Source of the DNA: Govania unica
GTDB lineage: Bacteria > Pseudomonadota > Alphaproteobacteria > Sphingomonadales > Govanellaceae
Reading direction: 5' to 3'
Assembly (NCBI RefSeq): GCF_027920805.1
Contig: NZ_JANWOI010000001.1
Location: 558,001 to 622,000, forward strand
DNA: 64,000 nt
A model generated the notes under the pieces. That model had not been told where the DNA came from. It was given only the letters and a program-made list of their open reading frames with translations, and searched no databases. Made by a program: the position numbers and the translations under genes. Shown here piece by piece: positions 8,542 to 17,419 of the stretch (within the stretch, counting starts at the first letter, position 1; each line of letters starts with the position of its first letter).

Positions 8542-9159
8542 ATGAACAAATATGAAGACGTAAGTCTTGCAGTGCATCAGTCGGACCACGCTTGCTCCTG
8601 CCTGCGGTGTGTTGCCGATGGGGTGGCCACGCCTCTGGTCCCGGATCTGTTCGAAGATCGCAGCCTGTTTCTCAAAACCGCCTATCAGGAATACCGCGGC
8701 AGTTTGCAAAGATATTTCGTTCGCAACCTGCGCGACAAGGAAGACGCTTCCGATCTGATGCAGGAAACATACTTGCGGCTGGCTGATTATGACGGCTTTC
8801 AAGCGATCCGCTCCTTGCGGAGTTTCCTGTTCACAACTGCGGGCAATATACTGAAGGATTACTATCGGCGGCAAAAAGTGCGCCCGCTTATTGCTTGCGA
8901 TACAATCGACGAGAGCAAGTTGGCCGGAAACATGGCAAGCCCGGAAAGAATTCTTGATGGACAGCAGCGGGTGGATATGCTTAAGAACGCGTTGGAAGGA
9001 TTGGACGAACGTTTCCGGACGGCTTTGATTCTTCATCGGTTCCATAAGAAAACCTATAGTGAGATCGCCGTTCATATGGACGTATCGGAGCGCACAGTGC
9101 ATACCTATATCCGCACGGCTCTTGATCTTCTGCATGCTCGTATGCGGCATTTTCAATGA
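8542..9159 (+). CDS. ECF RNA polymerase sigma factor, FecI-like
   Basis: 205 residues. Sigma region 2 spans about 45-112 (YRGSLQRYFV, DLMQETYLRL, SFLFTTAGNILKDYYRR) and region 4 about 145-200 (LDERFRTALILHRF, TYSEIAVHMDVSERTVHTYI). An extra N-terminal stretch of about 40 residues carries three cysteines (SCLRC and nearby) and is longer than in typical FecI proteins. A FecR-type anti-sigma gene starts 9 bases after the stop, and a TonB-dependent receptor with an STN domain follows, the classic surface-signalling arrangement. It presumably directs transcription of the neighbouring receptor and peptidase-like genes once FecR releases or activates it. Confidence 0.93.
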   Translation: MNKYEDVSLAVHQSDHACSCLRCVADGVATPLVPDLFEDRSLFLKTAYQEYRGSLQRYFVRNLRDKEDASDLMQETYLRLADYDGFQAIRSLRSFLFTTAGNILKDYYRRQKVRPLIACDTIDESKLAGNMASPERILDGQQRVDMLKNALEGLDERFRTALILHRFHKKTYSEIAVHMDVSERTVHTYIRTALDLLHARMRHFQ

Positions 9160-9168
9160 GCCTGGCCC

Positions 9169-10191
9169 ATGAATTTTAATCGCGCCACGGATTCGTCACT
9201 CGGGGGGCAAAGGACAGCCTCGGAATGGGTGCTCTATCGTCATGGCCCGCTCATGACGGAGCCGGACGAAGCCGTGTTTGCGCGTTGGTTGGCGCAGGAT
9301 CCGGAAAACCGCAGCAATTATTACGAGATTGAAAGCATCTGGGCCGGGCTTGGCGCTCTGGCCGGGGATCCGCTTGTGAGCGCCATCGCGCCTGAATCCA
9401 TGCGGTCGCGCCGATCGCTGATGCAATGGGTCGGATCCCTTGGCTGGCGTCTGCCGGCACTTGCCGCCGGGCTGCTCTGTGCTGTTTTTGCCATTTATAT
9501 GATCGAAAGAATGACGGTCCAGCCGGAGGTACCGCGTTTCATCCAGACGGCGGTCGGCGAACAGCGGACGGTGACCCTGGCCGATCGGTCGGTCCTTTAT
9601 TTGAACACCGACTCGGCCATTGCGGTTGATTTCAGTGGTCCGCTGCGCCGGCTCGAACTGATCCGCGGCGAAATCCATATGGACGTGGCTTATGATCCGT
9701 CCCGTCCGTTCGTGGTTGACAGCGGCGGCGCTGTGGTGCGTGTGCTCGGGACAGCCTTCGATGTGCAGCGCTATGAAGATGGCCGGGTACGTGTGGCAGT
9801 GACGCGCGGCGTGGTCCAGGTGGCCCATGTCATTGAGACAGCCGAGGGAACACGTGAGGAAGCGGTTATTCTTCACCCTGAGGAAACGGCGCTTCTCGAT
9901 CCAAGTTTCTCCGGCATCACCAAGAAGCATGATGATGTGGCGCGGCTGACCAGCTGGCGTCAGGGCAGCTTGGATCTCACAGGTTTCACGCTTGAGGAGG
10001 CGGTGACTGAAGTCAATCGCTATTCCACCAAACGCATTATCATCGGGGATGACAGTATCCGCAAGTTGCCCTTGAATGCGGTGTTCAATATTCACGATCT
10101 GGATCGCTTCGTGCCATCGATCGAACGTTTACTCCCGGTCAAGGTGGCAAGCCGCACAGACGAAACGATTGTCCTTACATCTGCGCCTTAA
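9169..10191 (+). CDS. FecR-family anti-sigma factor / sigma regulator
   Basis: 340 residues. The N-terminal cytoplasmic DUF4880-like region (about 18-62, with ASEWVLYRHGP and FARWLAQDPENR) contacts sigma factors in this family. A single membrane segment follows (about 95-112, ALAAGLLCAVFAIYMIE), then the periplasmic FecR domain (about 120-225, with VGEQRTVTLADRS and VLGTAFDVQ) and a C-terminal DUF4974-like part (about 262-338) that in FecR proteins meets the STN domain of the receptor. It passes the ligand signal from the outer-membrane receptor to the sigma factor. It lies between the sigma and STN-receptor genes, all on the plus strand with short gaps. Confidence 0.93.
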   Translation: MNFNRATDSSLGGQRTASEWVLYRHGPLMTEPDEAVFARWLAQDPENRSNYYEIESIWAGLGALAGDPLVSAIAPESMRSRRSLMQWVGSLGWRLPALAAGLLCAVFAIYMIERMTVQPEVPRFIQTAVGEQRTVTLADRSVLYLNTDSAIAVDFSGPLRRLELIRGEIHMDVAYDPSRPFVVDSGGAVVRVLGTAFDVQRYEDGRVRVAVTRGVVQVAHVIETAEGTREEAVILHPEETALLDPSFSGITKKHDDVARLTSWRQGSLDLTGFTLEEAVTEVNRYSTKRIIIGDDSIRKLPLNAVFNIHDLDRFVPSIERLLPVKVASRTDETIVLTSAP

Positions 10192-10214
10192 GCGCTAAAC
10201 GGTATTATGGTCTC

Positions 10215-12848
10215 GTGTCTGGTGTTTGGGGTGTGAAATTTTTCCCACCGGGATATGCGCTGTTGCGATTATGCGCTCAGTTGCTGATCATCATGATGAT
10301 GGGGGTTCCCGCCAGTGCATCCGTGCGCATGGCTGGCGAGCGCGTGGATGGGCAGGCCACGGTTCAACGGTTCTATGACATTCCGGCGCAGGATTTACCG
10401 GCGGCGCTTAAGGCTTTCGCCGAACAGGCCGGCATCAGCCTGCTTTATGAGACACTGCCGCCGCGCATTACCGCCCCAACTCTGTTCGGTCGCTTTACGG
10501 CGGTCGATGGCTTGACCCGGCTGTTGAAAGGCAGCGGGATCAAGGTTGAACCGTTCGGTGTGAATATCTATCTGCTGTCCGACGCGAGCGCCTATGCCTC
10601 AAGACCGCAAAGCGGCATTGACCAGGCGGTGTCGCAGGCGGCACGGACCATGCCGAGCCTGTTCCTGCAGGCGACACAGCCGTCCGAAGAAATTCTGGTG
10701 ACCGCACTCAAGCGCGTGACATCACTTCAGGATACCCCGATCAGCATGATGGCTTTGTCCGCGGCCAGTTTGCGTCGCGTGGGTAGCGACAGTCTGGCCG
10801 ATCGTCACAGCGTTATCCCCGGCCTGACCATCATGCACAATGGCGGCGGTGGCCGTCGGTTGTCGTTGCGCGGCGTCCTCAGCGTCGGAGAACCACAGGT
10901 CGGGCTTTATTATGACGAGACCCCGGTCGTGGGCTCGCCGGGAACCACCAGCGATTCCGGAAGTTTTGCCCCGGACTTCAGTTTCTTCGATGTGGAGCGG
11001 GTGGAGGTGCTGCGCGGTCCGCAAGGGACGCTTTATGGCGCCGGATCCATGGGCGGCACGGTCCGTCTGATTTATGCCAAGCCGGATATGACGGAGGTCC
11101 TCGGGCTCGTGAGCGGCGGACTACAGAGCACCCGGCATGGTGGAGTGGGCGTCTGGGGCAGCGGCATGGTCAATCTGCCGGTGGTAGACGATAAGCTCGC
11201 GCTGCGGGCGGTGGTCAACTGGCGTGATGAAGCGGGTTATGTAGATAACCCGCTTCTCGGGATTAAGGATATTAACCGCAAGGAGACCACGGGGGGGCGT
11301 CTGCTGGCCCGTTTGCTCCCAGCGGATCAGAGCAGCCTTATCCTGTCGGTCAATTGGCAACGGGATGTGGCCGATGACGAAGGACGCTGGTCGCGAGACG
11401 CCGGAGCCTATCATCGCCTGTCGGAGGCTCGGCTGCCCTATCGCGACGACAACCTGATTGCCAATGCGACTTTTGAACATAGCTTCGATCATATAAAAAT
11501 GACGGCGGTCACGTCCTATTATGTGCGAAAAATGTCGGCCACCGTGGATACCACGCAGTTCATGCGTACCCTTGATACCGACAAGAATTGCGCTCGTCTG
11601 AATGACGGTCTTGCTTGTGATATGGCGGCGCGGCAGGAATTTTCCGCTTATGTGGGCAGTTTCCTGCCCTCGGTTCTGATCTATGAGCCTCAGGACGTCC
11701 GAAATTGGATCAATGAATTCCGCCTTAGTTCGAATGATGAGGCAGCCTTGCATTGGACGCTGGGTCTTTTTGCAGAAAACCGCCGCTCACATATCGTCAG
11801 CAGTCAATATAAGGTCGATCCGCTGACGGGACAGCGTCAGCCGGGCTCTGGTGACGATCAGATCACCACCAGCCGTGATATTCGCGACGATCTGAAGCAG
11901 ACCGCTATTTTCGGAGAGCTGACTTATGCTTTGACGGAAACGGTCGCCCTGACGGCGGGGACGCGCTATTTCGATTATAGCAAATCCATTATCGGGGAGA
12001 CCACCAGGGGGCTCGATTTGCTCGGGGCTGTGGTGAAGCCACCGACTAAGGTTAAATCGGGTGAGGACGGCTGGATTTTTAAATTTCATGGCAGTTACAA
12101 ACCCACGGAGGATCTGCTCATCTATGCGCAGGCGTCGGAAGGGTTCCGCCCCGGCGGCGTCAATCAGGTGATCGGCCTGCCCGGTGCGCTGGCTCCTTAC
12201 GGAGCGGACCGCCTGTGGAATTATGAAATCGGTGCGAAAAGCAGTTGGTTTGACAATCGTTTGATCGCCAATATTGCGGGCTATTGGATCAATTGGAAAA
12301 ATATGCAGATCACCGCGCGGTCCGCGAACAGCGCCTATATTTACATCAGCAATACCGGGACCGCACGTATTCGCGGGCTTGAGTTTGAAATGATCCTGCG
12401 TCCCACGGAGGGGGTGGAGCTGACCGCCAGCGCGAATTACATCGCGGCTCGTTTACAGGGCGATCAGATTCTTGACACCATGCGCACCCCCGGACTGAAG
12501 GGGGATGCAATCCCGAATGTACCGGAGTGTTCCGCGTCTCTGAGCCTCCAATATCTGCGTCCGGTCAAGCAGGAACTGGTTGCCTTTCTGCGGGGCGACA
12601 TCACTTATATCGGTCCCTCGCATACGGAATTCCGTCCGACGGACAGTCATTACGATCGGCAGGGCGATTTCATGTTGGTCAATCTGCGCGGCGGTTTTGA
12701 AAGCAGCGATTGGGACGCTTATCTCTACGTCAATAATGTCTTCGACAGTCTGGCCCCGTTCACGGTGATCTCAAGCGAGTTCGTGCGCCAGGCGGTGACC
12801 AGCGCACCGCCGCGCACGATCGGCCTGTCGGTCACGCGGCGCTGGTGA
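10215..12848 (+). CDS. TonB-dependent transducer receptor with STN signalling domain (TBDR2)
   Basis: Up to 877 residues. The GTG at 10215 gives the longest frame; a GTG at 10233 is an alternative. Hydrophobic export signal about 15-36, then an STN domain (about 52-122, RFYDIPAQDLPAALKAFAEQ), a TonB-box-like EEILVTAL (about 159-166), plug (FDVERVEVLRGPQGTLYG) and barrel. It is paralogous to TBDR1 throughout plug and barrel, with the STN domain as the main difference. In the Fec/Fpv model, ligand binding moves the STN domain, which acts on FecR and the sigma factor. This receptor is therefore likely the sensor, and TBDR1 the sigma-controlled transporter. The 3' end overlaps ogt on the other strand by 17 bases. 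Confidence 0.92.
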   Translation: MSGVWGVKFFPPGYALLRLCAQLLIIMMMGVPASASVRMAGERVDGQATVQRFYDIPAQDLPAALKAFAEQAGISLLYETLPPRITAPTLFGRFTAVDGLTRLLKGSGIKVEPFGVNIYLLSDASAYASRPQSGIDQAVSQAARTMPSLFLQATQPSEEILVTALKRVTSLQDTPISMMALSAASLRRVGSDSLADRHSVIPGLTIMHNGGGGRRLSLRGVLSVGEPQVGLYYDETPVVGSPGTTSDSGSFAPDFSFFDVERVEVLRGPQGTLYGAGSMGGTVRLIYAKPDMTEVLGLVSGGLQSTRHGGVGVWGSGMVNLPVVDDKLALRAVVNWRDEAGYVDNPLLGIKDINRKETTGGRLLARLLPADQSSLILSVNWQRDVADDEGRWSRDAGAYHRLSEARLPYRDDNLIANATFEHSFDHIKMTAVTSYYVRKMSATVDTTQFMRTLDTDKNCARLNDGLACDMAARQEFSAYVGSFLPSVLIYEPQDVRNWINEFRLSSNDEAALHWTLGLFAENRRSHIVSSQYKVDPLTGQRQPGSGDDQITTSRDIRDDLKQTAIFGELTYALTETVALTAGTRYFDYSKSIIGETTRGLDLLGAVVKPPTKVKSGEDGWIFKFHGSYKPTEDLLIYAQASEGFRPGGVNQVIGLPGALAPYGADRLWNYEIGAKSSWFDNRLIANIAGYWINWKNMQITARSANSAYIYISNTGTARIRGLEFEMILRPTEGVELTASANYIAARLQGDQILDTMRTPGLKGDAIPNVPECSASLSLQYLRPVKQELVAFLRGDITYIGPSHTEFRPTDSHYDRQGDFMLVNLRGGFESSDWDAYLYVNNVFDSLAPFTVISSEFVRQAVTSAPPRTIGLSVTRRW

Positions 12849-13338
12849 GTTTTTCCAGAACCTGTTGTTCATGGGCCAGCAGAAAGCGCTTCGCGGCCAG
12901 TCCCCCAGCATAGCCGGTGAGCGCGCCTGAGCCTCCGATCACGCGATGGCAAGGAACCAGAATGCTGATGGGGTTCTGACCATTGGCATGACCGACGGCG
13001 CGGCTTGCGGTCGGGCGCTTGATGCGCGCCGCCTGCGTGCCATAACTCGCGGTCGTGCCATAAGGGATGGCCTTGAGCGCGTCCCATACTTGAAGCTGAA
13101 ACATCGTGCCACGCGGGCGAAGCGGCACCGTGAACAGTTGACCTGTTCCGGCAAAATAGTCCTCCAGTTCGCGCGCCGTCAAACGGCTCACATCGGTTTC
13201 GGCGGTGACCGCATCGGGGTAATGCTTGCGCAGGACCGGCCAGTTGCTGTCAAAGGCCAGCACCGACAGATGTTGCTCGTCGCTGATCAGATGAAGCCGT
13301 CCGACCGGGGTCAGGCAGCTATGGTAATAATGGGTCAT
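12832..13338 (-). CDS. ogt: Methylated-DNA--[protein]-cysteine S-methyltransferase
   Basis: 168 residues starting MTHYYHS at 13338. The active-site PCHRV motif in the segment ILVPCHRVIGGSG is intact, preceded by the helix-turn-helix region (YGTTASYGTQAARI) and followed by TGYAGGLAAKRFLL. The enzyme repairs O6-alkylguanine and O4-alkylthymine by irreversible transfer of the alkyl group to its cysteine. Its ATG overlaps the stop codon of the Ada-AlkA gene (ATGA at 13335-13338), so the two are translationally coupled. Together they replace the functions of the E. coli Ada protein, with the transferase domain as a separate protein. Confidence 0.94.
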   Translation of the reverse strand: MTHYYHSCLTPVGRLHLISDEQHLSVLAFDSNWPVLRKHYPDAVTAETDVSRLTARELEDYFAGTGQLFTVPLRPRGTMFQLQVWDALKAIPYGTTASYGTQAARIKRPTASRAVGHANGQNPISILVPCHRVIGGSGALTGYAGGLAAKRFLLAHEQQVLEKLTSAA

Positions 13339-14747
13339 GATCGCGTCTCCTTGGGCAGGGTCGCATAATCGCGCCAGATGCAATGGGTCAGATAGGCACG
13401 GGCGGTGGCCCAGGCGCTGTCATCGACCTTGGCTTGTTGCAACGCGCGGGCGACCACCAGATCGTTTTTCGGGAAGGCATCGGGATCGCCAAGCACGCGC
13501 ATGGCGATCATTTCCGTGGTCCAGGGGCCAATCCCGCGCAGGTCGAGGATTTTGGCTCGTGTTGCAGCAAGATCGGCGGCGGGCGACAGCATGATGTCTC
13601 CGCTCATGACAGCCCGGGACAGCCCGCGCATGGCATCGGCCCGCGCCCGCGTCATGCCAAGGGTTTCAAGTTCCTGATCCACAAGATCGGCGGGGCCGGG
13701 AAAAGCGAAAATCTCGCCGCCCGCATCCTCGCCCAGTTTGCGCCCGAAGCGCCGCACCAGATCGCCGGTTTTCTTTTTGGCCTGGGTGGTCGAAACCAGC
13801 TGGCCGAGAATGATCGACAGCGCCGTCTCAAACCCGTCAAAGGCCCCGGGCAAGCGTACGCCCAGAGGTTTGATGGGGGAGGCCGAAGGCAGATGGGCAG
13901 GATTGTGATCGCTGTCGAACATATGCCGCAGCGCGCTCAGAACAGCTTTCACCTGCGTCAGCGGCAGATCGCGGAGGGTCACCATGAGCGCCGATTTTTT
14001 GGCGTCATGACGGAGATGCAGGGTCGCATAGCCATGGTCCGTGGGCAGAAAGCGCTGATAGCTCCCGTCCCGCACGCGTTCGACACCATAGGTTTCATGG
14101 CGGCTGAAATAGGCCATGAGCATATCCCAGTCATAGGGTGCCCGGACCGGCAGGCTGAGCCGCAACCCATCCGCATCGCTCACCACCGCCCCGGCCTTGC
14201 GCATTTCGGACGGCGTCATTCGATACAGCGCCCGGAACGCCTCGTTGAAACGCCGGACCGAACGGAAGCCAACGGCAAAGGCAATCCCGGTCACCGGCAT
14301 GCCCGTCTGTTCAATCAGCTGCCGGGCCAGATGCAAGCGCTTGCTGGTCAGAATCTCAATGGGAGACGCCCCAAGATGGCTGTCGAACAGCCGCCTCAGA
14401 TGGCGGTCCGTCATGCCAAGCCGCTCGGCAAGGCTGGCTACATCGAGGCTCTCGTCCCCACTTTCATCAATCAGCCTGAGCGCGCGGGTGACACTCGTCA
14501 CCGTGCCGTCGAACAGCGTGGTGCCCGGGGTGGCGTCGGGGCGGCAACGCAGGCAGGGGCGGAATCCGGCGATCTCGGCTTCGGTGGGGCTGCGGAATAT
14601 GCGGATATTTTCGGGCTTGGGCCGGGCCGAGCAGATCGGCCGGCAATAGATGCGGGTGGTGGAGACGCCAAAATAAAACCGCCCGTCATAACGCGGGTCG
14701 CGGCGCTCGATAATGTCCCGGATATTGTCTGCGGTTAAGGTCATCAT
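13335..14747 (-). CDS. Ada-AlkA fusion: methylation-sensing regulator and 3-methyladenine DNA glycosylase
   Basis: 470 residues in three parts. The Ada N-terminal zinc domain (about 5-80) has Cys35, Cys39, Cys65 and Cys68 in YCRPIC and CLRCRP; in Ada one of these accepts methyl groups from phosphotriesters and turns the protein into an activator. An AraC-type helix-turn-helix follows (about 85-185; MTDRHLRRLF, GFRSVRRFNEAFR). The rest is an AlkA glycosylase (about 200-465), with helix-hairpin-helix LRGIGPWTTEMIAMR and the catalytic-region Asp in FPKNDL. It likely both regulates the adaptive response and excises alkylated bases. This fusion is known in actinobacteria and some proteobacteria. 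It is coupled to ogt downstream. Confidence 0.93.
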   Translation of the reverse strand: MMTLTADNIRDIIERRDPRYDGRFYFGVSTTRIYCRPICSARPKPENIRIFRSPTEAEIAGFRPCLRCRPDATPGTTLFDGTVTSVTRALRLIDESGDESLDVASLAERLGMTDRHLRRLFDSHLGASPIEILTSKRLHLARQLIEQTGMPVTGIAFAVGFRSVRRFNEAFRALYRMTPSEMRKAGAVVSDADGLRLSLPVRAPYDWDMLMAYFSRHETYGVERVRDGSYQRFLPTDHGYATLHLRHDAKKSALMVTLRDLPLTQVKAVLSALRHMFDSDHNPAHLPSASPIKPLGVRLPGAFDGFETALSIILGQLVSTTQAKKKTGDLVRRFGRKLGEDAGGEIFAFPGPADLVDQELETLGMTRARADAMRGLSRAVMSGDIMLSPAADLAATRAKILDLRGIGPWTTEMIAMRVLGDPDAFPKNDLVVARALQQAKVDDSAWATARAYLTHCIWRDYATLPKETRS

Positions 14748-14754
14748 GAGGGCA

Positions 14755-15666
14755 TTATAGCCCCTTTTTATCCTCGGACTGGCGGTTTTCGGACATGACC
14801 CCTGCCCGGGCGCTCAGGGAACTGCCAAGCGACGCGCCGATCACGCAGAGGATGGCCAGCATTTGTATGGGGCTCAGATATTCGCCAAGAAACAACAGGC
14901 CGGACAGGGTCGCGATCGCCGGCTCCATGCTCATAAGGGTGCTGAACACCGGCACCGGCAGGCGTTTGAGCGCCAGCATTTCAAGCACATAGGGAAGCGC
15001 GCTTGAAAAAATCGCCACCGCGATGGCCAGCGGCAGAACCGACAGAGTGAATATGGCGCCGTCGCTCAGCAAAAGTGCAAAGGGCAGGGTGGAGATCACG
15101 GCGAACAGCATACCGAGGGCGACAGCGCTTTGTTCGGGCAGATCGGCGCTGAGCTTCTGGCCGAACACGATATAAAGCGCCCACATAAGCCCGGCCCCAA
15201 GGGCGAGCGCAATGCCCACGGGATCAAGCGTCTCGCCACCGCCGCCATGGGGCAGCACGAGATAGATGCCGAGTGCGGCCAGCGCGGCCCACAGAATATC
15301 AAGCCGCCCGCGCGAGGTCAGGACGGCGAGCGTCAAAGGCCCGGCGAACTCAAGCGCCACCCCGATGCCCAGCGGAATGGTCTCGATCGCCATATAGAAC
15401 ATCAGGTTCATGCCGCCAAGCGACAGCCCGTAAATCACCAGCGGCCGGATGGCCCGACGTGGCAGCGGATGACGCCAGGGGCGAAAGATGCTGCAAAGAA
15501 TAATGGCCGAAAACAACACGCGTATCCCGGCCGTCCCCGCCGGTGTCAGCACCGGAAACAAACTTTTGGCCAAGGCCGCCCCGCCCTGAATCGAGCACAT
15601 GGCAAGCAGCAGAATCAAAACGGGCCAAAGGGCGGGGTAACGTTGGCGCACAACGGTTGCTTTCAC
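14755..15666 (-). CDS. DMT-superfamily exporter, RhtA/EamA-like
   Basis: 303 residues with ten predicted membrane segments in two EamA repeats. Motifs such as GLSLGGMNLMFYMAIETIPLG and STLMSMEPAIATLSGLLFLGE match RhtA-type threonine/homoserine exporters. Start MKATVVRQRY. The stop lies 7 bases before the Ada-AlkA start on the same strand, so the three genes (exporter, ada-alkA, ogt) could form one transcript; the functional link is unclear. Substrate is inferred only from family resemblance to inner-membrane amino-acid exporters. Confidence 0.85.
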   Translation of the reverse strand: MKATVVRQRYPALWPVLILLLAMCSIQGGAALAKSLFPVLTPAGTAGIRVLFSAIILCSIFRPWRHPLPRRAIRPLVIYGLSLGGMNLMFYMAIETIPLGIGVALEFAGPLTLAVLTSRGRLDILWAALAALGIYLVLPHGGGGETLDPVGIALALGAGLMWALYIVFGQKLSADLPEQSAVALGMLFAVISTLPFALLLSDGAIFTLSVLPLAIAVAIFSSALPYVLEMLALKRLPVPVFSTLMSMEPAIATLSGLLFLGEYLSPIQMLAILCVIGASLGSSLSARAGVMSENRQSEDKKGL

Positions 15667-15741
15667 AGATGACCGCGCAGTTATAAACTATTTTGCCAGG
15701 AATTCGAGTGGCTGGGATGTGGGGGGTTATTTAGACAGACT

Positions 15742-15827
15742 GTCATTGCCGGGCTTGACCCGGCAATCCATGGTTCCACCAACGGAACGGCGGCCAGATG
15801 GATTGCCGGGTCAAGCCCGGCAATGAC
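15742..15827. repeat. Palindromic intergenic repeat, CATTGCCGGGCTTGACCCGGC type
   Basis: Two 29-base arms (15742-15770 and 15799-15827), each itself palindromic around GGGCTTGACCC, are inverted to one another and can fold into a long cruciform or hairpin. The same unit recurs at 17123-17208 and, with GGCCGG variants, at 22765-22912. Further on, 15866-15895 holds a different short repeat-like unit (GTCATCCTGAGCGAAGCGAC). Such elements are widespread between alphaproteobacterial genes. Confidence 0.85.
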
Positions 15828-15969
15828 AATGTGTGGGACGGAATGACAATCTGTGGGATGGGGCGGTCATCCTGAGCGAAGCGACAGGATCCAGAATCCC
15901 TCCACACCCCCAGCTTGTCAGCCCTCCCGCCGTCCCCTACAAATATCTTCAGGCAAAAAGGGGGAAACC

Positions 15970-17121
15970 ATGGGCATCGACCGCTGTTGGAATCTGATGG
16001 ATTTTCGCGCACCGGCTAAGGCGCGGCTGCCGAAACCGTTGTTTCATTACATTGATGGCGGGGCCGACGATGAATGGTCCCTGCGCAACAACACGACGGC
16101 TTTTGAAAAATACCAATTGATGCCGTCTTACCTGCGGGACATTTCCAAGGTCGATCTCCGGACCAAGGTCCTCGGTGTCGAGATGGCCATGCCGTTTTTT
16201 CTGTCGCCGACCGGCATGACGCGTCTGTTCCATCATGAAAAGGAACTGGCGGTGGCCCGCGCCGCGGCTGACGCCGGGATCCTCTATTCGCTGTCGACCG
16301 TCGGCACCACCAGCCTTGAGGATGTGGCGCGGGCGACCACGGGTCCGAAAATGTTTCAGATCTATATCCTGAAGGACCGCGAGCTGACGCGAGAATTCGT
16401 CACTCGCTGCAAGGCGGTGGGCTATGACGCGCTCTGTCTCACGGTCGATACCATGCTGGCCGGGAACCGCGAACGTGACCAGCGCACCGGGATGACCATG
16501 CCGCCGCGTTTCACCCTCGGTAGCCTTATGAGCTTCGCCATGAGCCCCCATTGGACCTGGAATTTTCTGCGCAGTCCTGATTTCGCGCTGGCCAATGTGG
16601 TCCATCGGGTGGATGCACTCGGCGGCGGGTCCATGGGGCTCGTGGATTATGTGAACAGCCAGTTCGACCGCAGCGTCACCTGGGATGATGCCGCCTGGCT
16701 CGCCCGTGAATGGGGCGGGCCGTTTGTGATCAAGGGCCTGCAAAGCCCGGCCGACGCCAAACGCGCGGTTGAAATCGGTGCCTCCGCCATCATGATTTCG
16801 AACCATGGCGGCCGCCAGCTCGACAGCGCCCCGGCCCCGGTCGATTGCATCCGTCCGATCCGCGACGCGGTCGGCGATCAGTTAGAACTCATCGTCGACG
16901 GCGGAGTGCGGCGCGGCACCCATGTGTTGAAGGCGCTGGCGCTCGGGGCCAATGCCTGTTCCTTCGGCAGGCCCTATCTCTATGGCCTCGCGGCAGGCGG
17001 CAAGGCCGGGGTCGACCGGGTGCTGATGCTCATGCGGGCCGAACTCGAACGCTCGCTGGCGCTCATGGGTAAGACCTCGGTAGGCGATCTGGGCCCCGAT
17101 GATGTGATCTCTAAATCATAG
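15970..17121 (+). CDS. lldD: FMN-dependent alpha-hydroxy-acid dehydrogenase, L-lactate dehydrogenase type
   Basis: 383 residues from MGIDRCWN at 15970 (the frame is open further upstream through the repeat region, which is not coding). Conserved features of the FMN alpha-hydroxy-acid oxidase family: substrate-region YIDGGADDEWSLRNN (about 26-40), FLSPTGMTRLFHHE, FQIYILKDR, LTVDT, VIKG and the catalytic SNHGGRQLD motif (about 278-286; the His is the base), then VDGGVRRGTHVLKAL for phosphate binding. It oxidises L-lactate or a related 2-hydroxy acid at the inner membrane, passing electrons to quinone. It stands alone between two palindromic repeats. Confidence 0.88.
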   Translation: MGIDRCWNLMDFRAPAKARLPKPLFHYIDGGADDEWSLRNNTTAFEKYQLMPSYLRDISKVDLRTKVLGVEMAMPFFLSPTGMTRLFHHEKELAVARAAADAGILYSLSTVGTTSLEDVARATTGPKMFQIYILKDRELTREFVTRCKAVGYDALCLTVDTMLAGNRERDQRTGMTMPPRFTLGSLMSFAMSPHWTWNFLRSPDFALANVVHRVDALGGGSMGLVDYVNSQFDRSVTWDDAAWLAREWGGPFVIKGLQSPADAKRAVEIGASAIMISNHGGRQLDSAPAPVDCIRPIRDAVGDQLELIVDGGVRRGTHVLKALALGANACSFGRPYLYGLAAGGKAGVDRVLMLMRAELERSLALMGKTSVGDLGPDDVISKS

Positions 17122-17122
17122 T

Positions 17123-17208
17123 GTCATATGCGGGCTTGACCCGCGTATCCATGGTTCAACCGGCACAGTGGGGCCAAGATGGATTGCCGGGTCAAGCCCG
17201 GCAATGAC
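17123..17208. repeat. Palindromic intergenic repeat, second copy
   Basis: The same type as at 15742-15827: a diverged left arm (GGGCTTGACCC core near 17132-17142) and a right arm at about 17180-17208 with the GATTGCCGGGTCAAGCCCGG core. It lies between the convergent lldD and cstA-ybdD units and may act as a transcription end or a nuclease barrier. Confidence 0.8.
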
Positions 17209-17218
17209 AGCTGGTGTG

Positions 17219-17419
17219 TCAACAACACCGGTTCGGCTGACCATTGCCTTCATAGCGCCGTTTGACGCAGTCGCGGGCAAAGGTTTTGCGGTCGGGGATC
17301 GGTTGCTCCGGGTGCTTCGCTTTCAGATGCGCCACATAAATATCATAATCCGGCATGCCGACCATGAGATGCAGCGTCCGCCGCACCCCGGTCAGGAAAA
17401 CTCCGAGCCGCCTTCTCAT
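17219..17419 (-). CDS. YbdD/YjiX-family small protein (DUF466), CstA partner
   Basis: 66 residues, the usual length for this family, with the typical GMPDYDIYVAHLKAKHPEQP core and a C-terminal KRRYEGNGQPNRCC. The ATG overlaps the cstA stop (17416-17419), so it is translationally coupled. Family members are encoded next to CstA/BtsT-type pyruvate transporters and are thought to be needed for their activity. Confidence 0.9.
   Translation of the reverse strand: MRRRLGVFLTGVRRTLHLMVGMPDYDIYVAHLKAKHPEQPIPDRKTFARDCVKRRYEGNGQPNRCC

Noticed and set aside
10215-12848. Idea that the locus is a lasso-peptide or siderophore biosynthesis cluster
   Set aside because: The receptor-sigma-fecR plan fits, but there is no precursor peptide, asparagine-synthetase-like cyclase, isopeptidase, NRPS or siderophore synthase anywhere nearby.
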